Shown here: positions 1-9,351 of the stretch, one piece after another
How positions within the stretch are numbered: position 1 is the stretch's first letter
Layout of the letters: each line of letters starts with the position of its first letter
Source: Pseudomonas sp. SL4(2022)
Lineage (GTDB): Bacteria > Pseudomonadota > Gammaproteobacteria > Pseudomonadales > Pseudomonadaceae
Reading direction: 5' to 3'
NCBI RefSeq assembly: GCF_026625725.1
Contig: NZ_CP113060.1
Span: forward strand, 1,308,001-1,372,000
Length of the DNA stretch: 64,000 nt
Program-made: the position numbers and the translations under genes
Notes under the pieces: generated by a model
Database searches by the model: none
Seen by the model: only the letters and a program-made list of their open reading frames with translations
What the model was told of the DNA's origin: nothing

Positions 1-110
1 CCTACGAAGTGGAAAAGCTCCAGCACGCCGGCCTGCAACCGGTTCAACTAGGCGCGCGGATTCTGCGGGTGGAAACAGCGGTTACTGCCTTGCTCGCGCG
101 ACTTTTTTAA
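1..110 (+). CDS. rsmE: 16S rRNA m3U1498 methyltransferase RsmE, 3' end only
   Basis: Partial gene entering from the left edge; only the last 35 codons are present, in the frame starting at base 3 and ending with TAA at 108-110. The visible tail has the segment LGARILRVETAV, which is the C-terminal SAM-binding knot region typical of RsmE (family pattern LGxRILRxETA). RsmE methylates N3 of U1498 in 16S rRNA as a SPOUT-class enzyme. The call rests on this short signature only, so it is good but not certain. The reading frame is clear because it stops cleanly after the conserved motif. Confidence 0.75.
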   Translation, partial: YEVEKLQHAGLQPVQLGARILRVETAVTALLARLF

Positions 111-125
111 CCACACATCCATGAG

Positions 126-201
126 CCGTAGGATGGAAAGCCTTTACTCCATTCACCCCCCACAGCGGCCGATGGATAAACAGCGCATCATCCACCCTAC
201 T
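126..201. repeat. Imperfect inverted repeat, probable dispersed intergenic element
   Basis: The left end reads GTAGGATGGA (from 128) and the right end reads TCCACCCTAC (to 200), so the element closes on itself as an imperfect inverted repeat of about 75 bp. The GTAGGGTGGAT-type end, followed by a GCGC-rich segment, resembles short dispersed repeats in Pseudomonas intergenic DNA. Only one copy is in this window, so repetitiveness is inferred. Confidence 0.4.
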
Positions 202-359
202 CGTTGCAACCGGCTCACCACAGTCAACTGAAAGGCTCAAAGAACACCCGAAGAGCAGCAGCGAAGAAGACACCAAACGCAACGGGGGCGGCAGCGAAAT
301 GCAACTCCGGCCAGAATCAGCAGGGCTTTCTGGTCGCAGCCCTGCGCCGCTGAAATGCC

Positions 360-920
360 TTAGAGCAGGCTGACGAACAGTCGTGTCACCTGCTCGGTCA
401 ATTCATCTGTTCCCAGGGCCTCGCTCAGTTGCTGCTCCTGCAGCAGATGAGCAAGACCATGCACCAGGCTCCATGCCGCCAGGGTCGCGACCGGCTGAGC
501 GCGCTGTGGCGCGGCCACCTGCACGGCCGCGGCCAAACGCGCGTGCAAGGCCGCCGAGGCCTGCTGCAACTCGGGATAACGGCGCTTGTCCAGGGTGGCA
601 CCGAACATCAACCCAAAATGCCCCGGCTGCGCCAGGGCGAAACGCACATAGCACTGTCCCAGCTCGGCCAGCCCGCCAGACTGCCGGCCCATCTCTTGTC
701 CCAACTGAACGAACCCCTGGATTGCCAGAGACGCCAGCAGGCTGTCGCGGTCGGCAAAATGGCGGTAGGGCGCGTTATGCGAGACACCCGCTCGACGTGC
801 GACTTCGCGCAGGCTAATGGATGCCAGCCCTCCTTCAGCCAACAGTTCGGTCGCGGCGAGCAGCAGCGCACCGCGCAACTCTCCATGGTGATAGGGCTGT
901 TCCTGCTTGCGTGTTGACAC
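360..920 (-). CDS. TetR/AcrR family transcriptional regulator
   Basis: The N-terminus has a TetR-type helix-turn-helix (ISLREVARRAGVSHNAPYRH followed by F-A-D-R-D), and the rest is an all-helical ligand-binding domain ending near residue 185. It probably represses its own gene and the divergent DoxX-like gene at 1006. The start is uncertain. An AAGGAG sits directly against an ATG at 929, with zero spacing, which cannot work well; the GTG at 920 lies 9 nt from that AAGGAG and is preferred, giving 186 residues. Longer in-frame extensions up to 1016 would run into the intergenic region and are unlikely. The ligand cannot be predicted. Confidence 0.85.
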   Translation of the reverse strand: MSTRKQEQPYHHGELRGALLLAATELLAEGGLASISLREVARRAGVSHNAPYRHFADRDSLLASLAIQGFVQLGQEMGRQSGGLAELGQCYVRFALAQPGHFGLMFGATLDKRRYPELQQASAALHARLAAAVQVAAPQRAQPVATLAAWSLVHGLAHLLQEQQLSEALGTDELTEQVTRLFVSLL

Positions 921-923
921 TGA

Positions 924-943
924 CAACATCTCCTTATATGTTG
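924..943. promoter_or_regulatory. Candidate TetR operator (inverted repeat)
   Basis: CAACAT-N8-ATGTTG lies over the ribosome binding site and 5' end of the tetR gene, between it and the divergent DoxX-like gene. Palindromes of this size in a TetR divergent region are commonly the autoregulatory operator. This is an inference from position and symmetry. Confidence 0.45.
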
Positions 944-1005
944 ACGACGCCCACATTATGCCGCGAGCTCGGTTAGCCTTACCAGTCGGCACATTAGGAG
1001 GACTC

Positions 1006-1581
1006 ATGCTATTCATTGCCTTGTTGCTCAGCCTGACTCTACTGGCCGCATTGGCTCACCGTTGCGGCGTCCCTGGCGTGGCTGACTGGCCCCAGCGCAT
1101 GCGCCTGGCCATGGTCGTGGCGCTGCTGATGGCGGGCACCGACCACCTGCTGACGCCCGAGCGTTACCTGGCCATGATGCCGGGCTACCTGCCCTATCCT
1201 TTGCAACTGGTGCTCTTCACTGGCCTGTGCGAACTGGCAGGTGCGATCGGCCTGCTGCTGCCACGCTTCAGGCGCTATGCCGCCATTGCCCTGGCGATTT
1301 ATTTCGTCTGCGTGTTCCCGGCCAATATCAAGAACGCCGTAGATGGATTGCAGGTTGAAGGCCTGCCTGCGGCGACCTGGTACTACTGGCTGCGCCTGCC
1401 CTTTCAGCCGCTGATCATTCTCTGGGCGCTGTACGCCGGTGAGTTGATTGGCCAAGCCAAAACCGATGCTGCGACGCACGGCCCGCAACCCGCCAAGAGG
1501 CCAGAAGCTCAAGCTCACGCCGCACAGGCAGATCGACGTCTGCTCAGCTCTCCAGCAGAAACGTCACCGGCCCGTCATTGA
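1006..1581 (+). CDS. DoxX-like integral membrane protein
   Basis: A 191-residue protein with four predicted membrane helices (about residues 1-15, 30-45, 62-110 in two passes, and 125-145), a DoxX/DoxD-like layout including the segment [11 protein letters not shown] and a GxxLLLP turn. TAGGAGG at 995-1001 places the start at the ATG of 1006; the open frame extends further upstream but without a binding site. The hydrophilic C-terminal 50 residues, rich in Ala, Gln and Arg, look poorly conserved, and the last 38 bases overlap the convergent dtd gene. Divergent from the TetR regulator, so probably its target. DoxX-like proteins have no settled enzymatic role. Confidence 0.75.
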   Translation: MLFIALLLSLTLLAALAHRCGVPGVADWPQRMRLAMVVALLMAGTDHLLTPERYLAMMPGYLPYPLQLVLFTGLCELAGAIGLLLPRFRRYAAIALAIYFVCVFPANIKNAVDGLQVEGLPAATWYYWLRLPFQPLIILWALYAGELIGQAKTDAATHGPQPAKRPEAQAHAAQADRRLLSSPAETSPARH

Positions 1582-1981
1582 TCAGGTGCACCTGCATGTC
1601 GGCCCCGAATTGCCCGGTGGCGACCTGAGGGTGCCGGGCGCGGGCCTGCGCCACCAGCAAGTCGAATAATTCAGCGCCAAGTGCCGGCGGCGCGGCGCGA
1701 GTGAAACTGGGGCGCAGACCGCTTTTGGTGTCGGCGGCCAGGGTGAATTGCGAAACCAGCAACAACCCGCCGCCGACATCACCCAGCGACAGGTTCATCT
1801 TGCCGTCCGCATCGCTGAATACCCGGTAATTGAGCAGTTTGTGCAGGATTTTCTCGACACTGGCCGGGGTGTCATGGGGCTCCACACCGATCAGCGCCAG
1901 CAAGCCTTGATCAATCGCGCCCACCACGTCACCGGCGACCTCGACACGGGCGCCACGCACCCGTTGAATCAGTGCTTTCAT
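1544..1981 (-). CDS. dtd: D-aminoacyl-tRNA deacylase
   Basis: A 145-residue protein, full length for the family. Dtd hydrolyses D-amino acids mischarged on tRNA. Both family signatures are visible: the SQFTLAADT segment near residue 78 and the NDGPVTF segment near the C-terminus, which carries the Gly-cisPro motif that excludes L-aminoacyl substrates. Its ATG overlaps the TGA of the upstream pip gene by four bases (ATGA), so the two are translationally coupled; the same dtd-pip order is found in other pseudomonads. The 3' end overlaps the convergent DoxX-like gene. Confidence 0.95.
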   Translation of the reverse strand: MKALIQRVRGARVEVAGDVVGAIDQGLLALIGVEPHDTPASVEKILHKLLNYRVFSDADGKMNLSLGDVGGGLLLVSQFTLAADTKSGLRPSFTRAAPPALGAELFDLLVAQARARHPQVATGQFGADMQVHLINDGPVTFLLES

Positions 1982-2949
1982 GCTTCGTCCGGCGCCAGGT
2001 TGAGCAGGCGTCGCGCCAGTTCGTCCGCTGCACGCACCAGGGCATCGGTAATACCGCTTTCAGCGGCCGAATGGCCGGCATCGCGGATGATCTGCAACTC
2101 ACTGTTCGGCCAGGCCTGGTGCAACGCCCAGGCGTTATCCAGCGGGCAGATCACGTCATAACGGCCATGCACAATCACCCCAGGCAGGTGGGCGATTTTC
2201 GGCATGTCGCGCAGCAGCTGATTGGGCTCAAGGAAGGCGTTATTGACGAAGTAATGGCATTCGATGCGAGCGATCGATAGCGCGCGGTGCGCCTCGCTAA
2301 AGCGGTCGACCACCTGCGGGTTCGGGCGCAGGGTGGCGGTGCGGCCCTCCCAGGTCGACCAGGCTTTGGCCGCGTGCATCTGGGCAATCTGATCCGGACC
2401 AGTCAAGCGTTTGTAGAAGGCCTGCACCAGATCAGCGCGCTCATCCGCCGGGATCGGCGCGAGGTAATCCTCCCAGTAATCGGGAAACAGGCGGCTTGCA
2501 CCTTCCTGATAGAACCACTGAATTTCCTGCGGGCGGCATAAGAAGATGCCGCGCAGAATCAGCCCGTGCACGCGCTGCGGATGGGCCTGGGCGTAAGCCA
2601 GCGCCAGGGTCGAGCCCCAGGAGCCGCCGAACAGCACCCACTGGTCGATGCCAAGGTGCTCGCGGATCTGCTCCATGTCGGCGATCAATGCCTGGGTGGT
2701 GTTGTTTTCCAGGCTGGCGTGCGGGGTGGAGCGACCGCAGCCACGCTGATCGAAGGTGACAATACGGTACAGATTGGGGTCGAAATAGCGTCGACTCGCA
2801 GCATCGCAGCCGGCACCTGGCCCGCCGTGAATAAACACCACAGGCAAACCATCCGGTGAACCGCTTTCGTCCACATACAGCACGTGCGGTGCCTGCACCG
2901 CCAGCTCATGACGGGCGTAGGGTTTAATCTCCGGATACAAGGTCTGCAT
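1978..2949 (-). CDS. pip: Proline iminopeptidase (alpha/beta hydrolase, S33)
   Basis: A 323-residue cytosolic serine peptidase that removes N-terminal proline. It has the oxyanion-hole HGGPG at residues 41-45, the nucleophile motif GGSWGS with Ser110, and a C-terminal DAGHSA carrying the catalytic His. The start at 2949 has AGGAG seven bases upstream; the frame continues upstream to 3024 without support. It forms a coupled two-gene unit with dtd. Confidence 0.93.
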   Translation of the reverse strand: MQTLYPEIKPYARHELAVQAPHVLYVDESGSPDGLPVVFIHGGPGAGCDAASRRYFDPNLYRIVTFDQRGCGRSTPHASLENNTTQALIADMEQIREHLGIDQWVLFGGSWGSTLALAYAQAHPQRVHGLILRGIFLCRPQEIQWFYQEGASRLFPDYWEDYLAPIPADERADLVQAFYKRLTGPDQIAQMHAAKAWSTWEGRTATLRPNPQVVDRFSEAHRALSIARIECHYFVNNAFLEPNQLLRDMPKIAHLPGVIVHGRYDVICPLDNAWALHQAWPNSELQIIRDAGHSAAESGITDALVRAADELARRLLNLAPDEA

Positions 2950-3072
2950 GGCATGCTCCTGACTTGACCTGAATAATGCGCGGCGTAACGTTGACGGCCT
3001 TGCGCCGAACAACCACGGGCGCAACCGCTTTAAGCTCTGCCGGGCATCATAACCATGAAACAGGAGTTGAGC

Positions 3073-3507
3073 ATGCCAACACGGATAATTGCCTTAGTTT
3101 TCCTGATGTTTTGCACTTTGCTCGCTGGCTGCGGCAGCAAGGATGACCCGCAGGCCGCCCTGGAAGCAGCGCTGCAGCAGCTGCAGGACAATCTGGAAGC
3201 AAAGAGCACCAGCGCGGTGCTCGACCAACTGCACCCGCAGTTCTCGGCCCAGGGCGAATTCGACCGCGAGTGGGCGCAGCGCACCATGTTGCTGCTGTTT
3301 ATGCGCCACAAGAACATCAAAGTCTTGGCCCTGAGCAAGGACAGTCACCTCGATACGACCTACCGTGAAAAAGGCCACACCGAGGCGCAGGTTGCCCTTT
3401 CGGGTGCCGAGGGGCTGATACCTGACAGCGCACGCCATTACAGCGTGAAACTGGAATGGTGGCTGGATGGCGATGACTGGAAGCTGGCGCGCCTGAGCTG
3501 GAAGTAA
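3073..3507 (+). CDS. Small putative lipoprotein, unknown function
   Basis: A 144-residue protein with a lipoprotein signal peptide and lipobox LLAGC near residue 19, then a Gln/Leu-rich helix and a mixed alpha/beta region containing WWLDGDDWKLARLSWK at the C-terminus, the closing strand typical of small NTF2-like folds. The ATG at 3073 has AGGAG six bases upstream; an ATG 18 bases earlier lacks one. Probably anchored in the outer or inner membrane facing the periplasm. The NTF2-like fold is an inference. Convergent with the lipocalin gene. Confidence 0.7.
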   Translation: MPTRIIALVFLMFCTLLAGCGSKDDPQAALEAALQQLQDNLEAKSTSAVLDQLHPQFSAQGEFDREWAQRTMLLLFMRHKNIKVLALSKDSHLDTTYREKGHTEAQVALSGAEGLIPDSARHYSVKLEWWLDGDDWKLARLSWK

Positions 3508-3522
3508 CGCCGGCAACAGCCC

Positions 3523-4086
3523 TCAGCGCGGCAAGGCCATCTCGGCCTCAGTACGCCGCCAGATCAGCTCGCGGGTGTCATAGCCGCGCTTGCGCGCCTC
3601 TTCCAGTAGGGTCGCACGGTGTTGCGGGCCGATGTCCTGATCACGCGCCAACAGCCAGAGGTATTTACGGTTGGGATGCCCGACCAGCGCGGTCTGGTAG
3701 TTCTCATCCAGGTAGAGCACCCAGTAGTCGCCCTTGGTCAGCCCTGGCAGCAGAGTGCTGGCCCAATTGTCGAAACGCACCCAGAGCTTGCTGGTTTGCC
3801 CCGGCACCTGTGGCACGGCCTGCCCCTTGACCTCCTGCAACTCGCCATTGAAGGTCCGACAACGGTTTACTACCCCAATAGCCCCGTCGTCCTGCAACCG
3901 GTAGTGCGCCTCGGATTGCGCACAGTTGCGCTGGAAGAACATCGGCAGGCGGGCTACTTCGTACCAGGTACCCTGATAGCGCTGCAGGTCGACCTTGTCC
4001 ACAGTCTGCGGCGGCACCACACCGGTACCTGAATTAACGCAACCGACCAGCGCCAGCACAGCGCTCAACACGGCGAACAGACGCAT
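3523..4086 (-). CDS. blc: Bacterial lipocalin, lipoprotein
   Basis: A 187-residue outer-membrane lipocalin. It has a signal peptide with lipobox LVGC, the lipocalin first motif GTWYEVARLP, and late motifs including YWVLYLDENYQTALVG and YLWLLARD. Blc-type lipocalins bind fatty acids or lysophospholipids and are linked to membrane stress. The ATG at 4086 overlaps the TGA of the upstream small lipoprotein gene by one base (TGATG), with AGGGG eight bases upstream, so the pair is co-translated. Confidence 0.92.
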   Translation of the reverse strand: MRLFAVLSAVLALVGCVNSGTGVVPPQTVDKVDLQRYQGTWYEVARLPMFFQRNCAQSEAHYRLQDDGAIGVVNRCRTFNGELQEVKGQAVPQVPGQTSKLWVRFDNWASTLLPGLTKGDYWVLYLDENYQTALVGHPNRKYLWLLARDQDIGPQHRATLLEEARKRGYDTRELIWRRTEAEMALPR

Positions 4087-4340
4087 CACTTCAGCCCCTT
4101 GCCGGAAAACAGCATGACCTTGTCGCCCGCGTACTGCACGCTGATAAACCGCTGCTCGTCACCCCAGGTGCAGCTGGACATACCCAGAGCACCGGCACAC
4201 TCATCCGGGCCGCCGAGCAGGCGTTCGACGTCATCCTTGCTCATGCCGGGCTTGAGCTGGGCGTAGCTGTCCTGGTTGACCTTGTTGCAGGCAACCAGCA
4301 GCAGGCAACCGGCGAGTAGTGCGACGACACGCAGAGGCAT
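4086..4340 (-). CDS. Small lipoprotein with SmpA/OmlA-like (BamE-type) fold
   Basis: An 84-residue lipoprotein. The lipobox is LVAC near residue 18 and the mature part has the pattern YAQLKPGMSKDDVERLLGGP, the classic first half of the BamE/SmpA fold, followed by a WGDEQRFISVQY strand. It is too short and in the wrong context to be BamE itself. The start at 4340 has AGGAG seven bases upstream. It sits directly before blc and overlaps it, an arrangement also found in P. aeruginosa. The role is unknown. Confidence 0.8.
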   Translation of the reverse strand: MPLRVVALLAGCLLLVACNKVNQDSYAQLKPGMSKDDVERLLGGPDECAGALGMSSCTWGDEQRFISVQYAGDKVMLFSGKGLK

Positions 4341-4408
4341 GGGATTACTCCTGAGAAAATGGGCCAAACCAGCTTGGCATAGCCATACCGAGCTTGCTTG
4401 CTTCGACG

Positions 4409-5026
4409 CTAGAAGCGTGAGCCTGGTTCCAGCAGAAAGGCAGATTCCTCGGCACTGCTGCAGCGGCCAAGAATCTGATTGCGGTGGGGGAATCGACCAA
4501 AACGGGCGATTACCCGCTGGTGGCGCTCGGCATAATCCAGATAGCCGGCAAACAGCTCGCGCTCGGTGTCTGCGACCTGCGTATGCAACACCTCAAAGCG
4601 CTGCACGGCCTGATCTTGCAGCTGCAGATCTTCGGCATGCTCCAGCACCAGATAGGCAAACACCCGCTGGATCGGCGGCAATGCCTGATCCCAGCCTTGC
4701 GCCAGCCCGTGCTGAACCAGAGCACGCGCCAACGGATCACCGGCAAAGGCTTTTGATGTATCGCGAAAGATCATCCGTGGCAGCTGATCGAGCAACAACA
4801 GTGTCGCCAGCCAGCCTTCAGGCTGGCCCTGCCAGTTTTGCAGCTGGTTGCCCAGCGCCTGCTCGACCAGCGCAGCAAACTGCTCGCGCGCCTGGTCATC
4901 CTGGTAGTCCTGTTTGCCGAACCACAGCGAAGTACGACTGGCAGCCACCTCGGCCACCGTCACACCGGGGCCGCAGCCGGCCGCACCGAACCACCAGTCG
5001 AGCAACGGCTGCCAGGGCACGTTCAC
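4409..5026 (-). CDS. DUF924 family protein
   Basis: A 205-residue soluble helical protein. Family traits are visible: an N-terminal WWFG segment, the DLWF-like SLWFG segment, LLLDQLPRMIFRDTSKAFAGDP in the middle (the strongest DUF924 signature), and HAEDLQLQDQAV. DUF924 members are TPR-like helical proteins of unknown biochemical role. It starts three bases after the fbp stop codon, so it is probably the second gene of an fbp operon. Confidence 0.9.
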   Translation of the reverse strand: MNVPWQPLLDWWFGAAGCGPGVTVAEVAASRTSLWFGKQDYQDDQAREQFAALVEQALGNQLQNWQGQPEGWLATLLLLDQLPRMIFRDTSKAFAGDPLARALVQHGLAQGWDQALPPIQRVFAYLVLEHAEDLQLQDQAVQRFEVLHTQVADTERELFAGYLDYAERHQRVIARFGRFPHRNQILGRCSSAEESAFLLEPGSRF

Positions 5027-5029
5027 CGC

Positions 5030-6037
5030 TTACTCGCGGTGATAGGCGCTGATGCGCAGCACTTCTTCCTTGGAACCCAGGAAGACGGCGACGCGCTGGT
5101 GCAGGGACGTCGGCTGGATATCGAGAATGCGCTGGGTGCCATTGGTGGCCACACCGCCAGCCTGCTCGATGATCATCGACATCGGATTGGCTTCGTACAT
5201 CAGGCGCAGCTTGCCCGGTTTCTCCGGCTCACGACTGTCGCGTGGGTACATAAATACACCGCCACGGGTGAGGATGCGGTGCACGTCGGCCACCATCGAG
5301 GCGATCCAGCGCATGTTGTAGTTCTTGCCCAGCGGGCCTTCTTCACCCGCCAGCAATTCGCTGACATAGCGCTGCACCGGCGCCTCCCAGTGGCGCTGGT
5401 TGGACATGTTGATGGCGAATTCCTTGGTCGACTCCGGCACCTTGATGTTGTCGTGGGTGAGCACAAAGCTGCCCAGTTCGCGATCCAGGGTAAAGCCCTT
5501 GACGCCTTCACCGAGGGTCAGCAGGAGCATGGTCTGCGGGCCGTAGATGGCATAACCTGCAGCCACTTGCTGAGTACCCGGCTGGAGGAAGGCCTCTTCG
5601 CCCAGATCACCCTCTTCGCCATTGCGGTCTGGGCAGCGCAGTACCGAGAAAATGGTGCCGACCGAAACGTTGACGTCGATGTTGCTGGAGCCATCCAGCG
5701 GGTCGAATACCAGCAGGTAGGCACCCTTCGGGTACTTGCCGGGAATCTGGTAGGCATTGTCCATTTCTTCCGACGCCATGCCGGCCAGGTGACCGCCCCA
5801 TTCGTTGGCTTCCAGCAGAATCTCGTTAGAAATCACGTCGAGTTTCTTCTGCACTTCGCCCTGCACGTTCTCGGTGCCCATGCTACCCAGCACACCGCCC
5901 AATGCACCTTTGGACACCTGATGGCTGATTTCCTTGCAGGCGCGTGCGACCACTTCGATAAGGAAACGCAGATCGGCCGGGGTGTTGTGGCTGCGGGTCT
6001 GCTCGATCAGATAGCGGCTGAGGGTAACGCGGGACAT
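5030..6037 (-). CDS. fbp: Fructose-1,6-bisphosphatase class 1
   Basis: A 335-residue full-length class 1 enzyme, catalysing fructose 1,6-bisphosphate hydrolysis to fructose 6-phosphate in gluconeogenesis. The metal-binding motif [12 protein letters not shown] is intact, as are GGVFMYPRD and the C-terminal EQAGG segment. GGAG lies six bases before the ATG at 6037. Essential for growth on organic acids in pseudomonads, which lack phosphofructokinase in the usual form. Followed by DUF924 after three bases. Confidence 0.97.
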   Translation of the reverse strand: MSRVTLSRYLIEQTRSHNTPADLRFLIEVVARACKEISHQVSKGALGGVLGSMGTENVQGEVQKKLDVISNEILLEANEWGGHLAGMASEEMDNAYQIPGKYPKGAYLLVFDPLDGSSNIDVNVSVGTIFSVLRCPDRNGEEGDLGEEAFLQPGTQQVAAGYAIYGPQTMLLLTLGEGVKGFTLDRELGSFVLTHDNIKVPESTKEFAINMSNQRHWEAPVQRYVSELLAGEEGPLGKNYNMRWIASMVADVHRILTRGGVFMYPRDSREPEKPGKLRLMYEANPMSMIIEQAGGVATNGTQRILDIQPTSLHQRVAVFLGSKEEVLRISAYHRE

Positions 6038-6142
6038 GGACGGCTCCGGGAAGGAAGAAAAATCGCGCGCAGTTTACCCCTTTAGCGGGAAAAGCGCCTC
6101 TGCGCTGGATGGAAGGGAAGGCACGGCCTGACAACACCTGAC

Positions 6143-7786
6143 TCAGGCCAGGCTGCAGACCCGGTTACGGCCTTCATGCTTGGCCTGATAGAGCGCCGCA
6201 TCCGCCACCTGGAGCAGCTCGTCCAGCACATGCCCCTGCGCAGGCCAAAGCGCCAGACCAGCCGACAGGGTGACATAGCGCGCACCTCCACGAGTGGGCA
6301 GCGGATGAGCCGCCAGATCGCGACAGATCCCCTCCAGGCGCGCACGCGCCTCCGCGGCATCGGCTCTTGGCAAGATCAGCAGGAACTCTTCACCACCGAT
6401 ACGAAACACGGCATCAGAGCTACGCAGGTTCTCCAGCAAGTGCTGGGCTACGCCCTTGAGCACATCGTCACCTTCGAGATGGCCATGCTCATCGTTCAGT
6501 TGCTTGAAGTGATCAAGATCGATAAGAGCCAGGGCAATGGGCGAACATTCGCGCTGCGCCAAGGTCAGTTCACGGGCAAAGAACTCATCCAAATAGCGCC
6601 GGTTATACAAACCGGTCAGCGGATCGCACAGCGCCTGCTGCTGCAACTGCTCATGCAGGCTGCTGATGGTTCGCAGGCGCTCCTCACTCAAGGCGAGCGC
6701 TTCGGCCAGTTTCAACTCACTAAGGTGGCGTTGGGTCACATCGCGCAGATAGAGCATCTGCCCGAGCACCTGAGCGCCTTGGCGCGTGACGCGTTCGATC
6801 GCCCGGATACGCACCTCGAAGTAGCGTGCGGAGTTGGCCAATGTCAGGAGACAATCCTGCTCACCAGGCGGGTGCTGACCCAGCAATTGCTGCAGATCAG
6901 CACCGAGAATCGGCCAGTCCAGCAGTGGGCGGCCCTGCCAACCACTGCGCAAACTGGCGAGTTTCAACGCCGCCGGATTGGCTTCAATCACTCGCAACTG
7001 AGCATCCACCACCAGAACCGGATCAAGCAGCGCTTCCAGCAACAAGTGCCGGGCCACGGGCAGCAGATCAAAAAGACGTACCCCGACGATCAGCCAGGCA
7101 AAGGCCACCAGGGTAAAGGCAAAGCTGAACGGCGTCGGGTCGAAGCCGAACAGCATCCAGCCAAATACCACGTAACTGATGTTGGCGACCCAGGGCACGG
7201 CCGTGACGAAGACAAACGCCAGGTAGTGACGCCGATGCACGCCGTAACTGACGATAGCCGCGCGCAGCACTACGCCCATGCAAAACGTCATGAACAGATA
7301 AACGTATGCCGCTGCCGCATAGAACAACGGCCCGTGCTGATAACGGATTGGCGCGCCCGGCTCATCACTGAGCGGCGCGGTACCTGCGCCATAGAACAAA
7401 CCATGCCAGGGGTTGCTCAGGGCCATCAGCCAAATCAGCACCGGCACCACGGCCAACCCTAGCACGCTGCGCAGCGGCAACGGTTGCCGCACGCTGTTGA
7501 CGTATTGCCAGAGGAAGATCGCCCAGAAGGTGGGCGCGACAAGAATTCCCGGCCAGGCCATGCTCGCCCAGAACACCTTGCACTGTGCGCCCTGCGCGGC
7601 CATCTCCAGGCTTGCGGCCACCATCCACCAGAGGCTGGCCAAGTGCAGCACGATAAAACTCTCGCGCCCGGGGAAATAGCGCTGCCGAGTCACCCAACGG
7701 GTCAACAGCAGCACCCCGATACAGACCAGGCAGGTGAGTATCAATGGCCCACTCAACGCCCAGGAGGAATTTCCGCAGGCATTCAT
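6143..7786 (-). CDS. Membrane diguanylate cyclase (7TM sensor-PAS-GGDEF)
   Basis: A 547-residue protein. Residues 1-225 hold about seven membrane helices of the histidine-kinase N-terminal 7TM type, residues 230-350 a PAS domain (LLDPVLVVDAQLRVIEANPA), then a short coiled coil and a GGDEF domain from about 385. The active site is GGEEF (about 464-468), preceded by an intact inhibitory site RSSD five residues upstream, so it should make c-di-GMP and be product-inhibited. There is no EAL domain. Transcribed alone, with no partner nearby. Its output could reach the MshE motor ATPase encoded 46 kb away; that link is inference. Confidence 0.93.
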   Translation of the reverse strand: MNACGNSSWALSGPLILTCLVCIGVLLLTRWVTRQRYFPGRESFIVLHLASLWWMVAASLEMAAQGAQCKVFWASMAWPGILVAPTFWAIFLWQYVNSVRQPLPLRSVLGLAVVPVLIWLMALSNPWHGLFYGAGTAPLSDEPGAPIRYQHGPLFYAAAAYVYLFMTFCMGVVLRAAIVSYGVHRRHYLAFVFVTAVPWVANISYVVFGWMLFGFDPTPFSFAFTLVAFAWLIVGVRLFDLLPVARHLLLEALLDPVLVVDAQLRVIEANPAALKLASLRSGWQGRPLLDWPILGADLQQLLGQHPPGEQDCLLTLANSARYFEVRIRAIERVTRQGAQVLGQMLYLRDVTQRHLSELKLAEALALSEERLRTISSLHEQLQQQALCDPLTGLYNRRYLDEFFARELTLAQRECSPIALALIDLDHFKQLNDEHGHLEGDDVLKGVAQHLLENLRSSDAVFRIGGEEFLLILPRADAAEARARLEGICRDLAAHPLPTRGGARYVTLSAGLALWPAQGHVLDELLQVADAALYQAKHEGRNRVCSLA

Positions 7787-7980
7787 CGGCTGGGTTCTAC
7801 CAAAGCTATTGGCCTGGCAATTCGGTCAAAAACACCGCAAAACCACTCAGGCGCTACCCAAACACGGGTCAAAATAGAAATACGCAAGGGCCTTCCTGAC
7901 CTCAAACGCCAATCAATTGAAGGTGCCAACCATACTGCAAATTTCGTTAGGTAGCTGGGCTTTATTTCTGTTAGAGGACT

Positions 7981-9351
7981 CTACTCAGCCTTCGGGCTAC
8001 GCAACAGACTGACCGCCATCAGCGCCAGCAGTCCAACCCCAAGCAACAACACCAGCCACAAGCCCCAACGCTTCCAGCCGCTATCGCTCACCGCTGCCCG
8101 CTCTTGCTGTGCCAGGTTAGCGGCCTGCAACGCTGCTTCGGCTGTGCCCAGTTGCTGCAGGCGCTGCGGCTGATAGCCAGGAATCAGGGTCGTCAGCGGC
8201 AAGGCCGCCGACGCTGCCCCGCTGCGCCCCAACGCCAACCGATAGGGCGGGCTGCCACGCTGCAGAAACACCAGCTGGGTGGCGCGCACCGCTACCTTGA
8301 TCTGCGGTGGCTCGCCGCCCAGGCCGCCGCCTCGCTCATCCACCTGCAGACGCAGCTGCTGCACCGCCCAACCGGGCAGTGCCAGCTCGTCCTGACGGAT
8401 TTCCACGCCATTTTCCGGCAGCCGATAGAGCAGCCCCTGTGTCAGTGATTGCCAAGCACCCTTGGCTTCATTGCGTCCGCTAACGCGGATCGGCGCCAGG
8501 CTATTGGCCTGCGTAAGCTCAACCTTTAACCGTTCCAGCGGCAAGGCCAGGGGCAGCTGCCACTGATATTCACCATCCGGGCTGCGCGTAGCCGCCAGCG
8601 GCTGCGACCACACCAGCGGTGCCGACACGCTATCACTGCGCTGGCTACGCAAACTGGCTGCCGTCAGCTGTGGCGCTTGTTGCGGGCTTTGCCAGAGCAG
8701 GCGCAGATAACGCGCCTTGCGCCCCGGTAGCTCGATCTGGCGCTGCTCAATACGCTCACCGTCGAAAGACAAGCGCGCCAGCTGACCACTGCCCCAGGGC
8801 TGCCAGCCTTGCAGGTCATCACTGGCCTCGATGCTGAAGCGCTGAAAACCGTCCTGGCCGCCGCTCCAATCCAGCTGCAAGCGCACCAGCGGCTCGTCCA
8901 ATGCGCTGGCATCCAGTAGCCAGCCACGCAGCAAGGCGGGGGTGGCTGAGGAGTTCGCCTCATCAAGCAACTCGATCAGCGTGCCGCTGGTGCTGCGCTG
9001 CACCCGCAGGCTCGGCGTGGCGCTGCTGTCGCCCTGCTCGGCATACAGCGGAAACCACTTGACCGCCTGCTCCTGCTGGCTGTCGCGCGACTCACCCTGC
9101 CCCGCCACCAGGGCGTAAGCCAGGGCCTGACCTTCCGCGTTAAACACCCGCAGGTCGCGCAGATCGCCATAACGCGCAGCGAAATGCAGCGCCATCGGCA
9201 CATCCAAACGATACCAGGGGCCTTCGCCACTGAGACTCAGCTGTAATTGCACGGCATAGTCGCCAGGCTGCTCCTGCGCCAGGACTGGCGCGCCGCACAG
9301 CAAGCCAAGCAAGGCAGCGCTGCCCACGCGGTAAATTAAACGACTGATCAT
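7981..9351 (-). CDS. DUF3999 family envelope protein
   Basis: A 456-residue protein with an N-terminal signal peptide ending near VLAQ, a large periplasmic beta-rich region containing FQRFSIEASDDLQGW and repeated Gln/Leu-rich strands, and one C-terminal membrane helix (LWLVLLLGVGLLALMAVSLL) followed by a short cytoplasmic tail. This matches DUF3999, whose function is unknown. Its ATG overlaps the end of the DUF2339 gene by four bases, and these two families are regularly paired, so they probably act as one membrane complex. Confidence 0.88.
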   Translation of the reverse strand: MISRLIYRVGSAALLGLLCGAPVLAQEQPGDYAVQLQLSLSGEGPWYRLDVPMALHFAARYGDLRDLRVFNAEGQALAYALVAGQGESRDSQQEQAVKWFPLYAEQGDSSATPSLRVQRSTSGTLIELLDEANSSATPALLRGWLLDASALDEPLVRLQLDWSGGQDGFQRFSIEASDDLQGWQPWGSGQLARLSFDGERIEQRQIELPGRKARYLRLLWQSPQQAPQLTAASLRSQRSDSVSAPLVWSQPLAATRSPDGEYQWQLPLALPLERLKVELTQANSLAPIRVSGRNEAKGAWQSLTQGLLYRLPENGVEIRQDELALPGWAVQQLRLQVDERGGGLGGEPPQIKVAVRATQLVFLQRGSPPYRLALGRSGAASAALPLTTLIPGYQPQRLQQLGTAEAALQAANLAQQERAAVSDSGWKRWGLWLVLLLGVGLLALMAVSLLRSPKAE

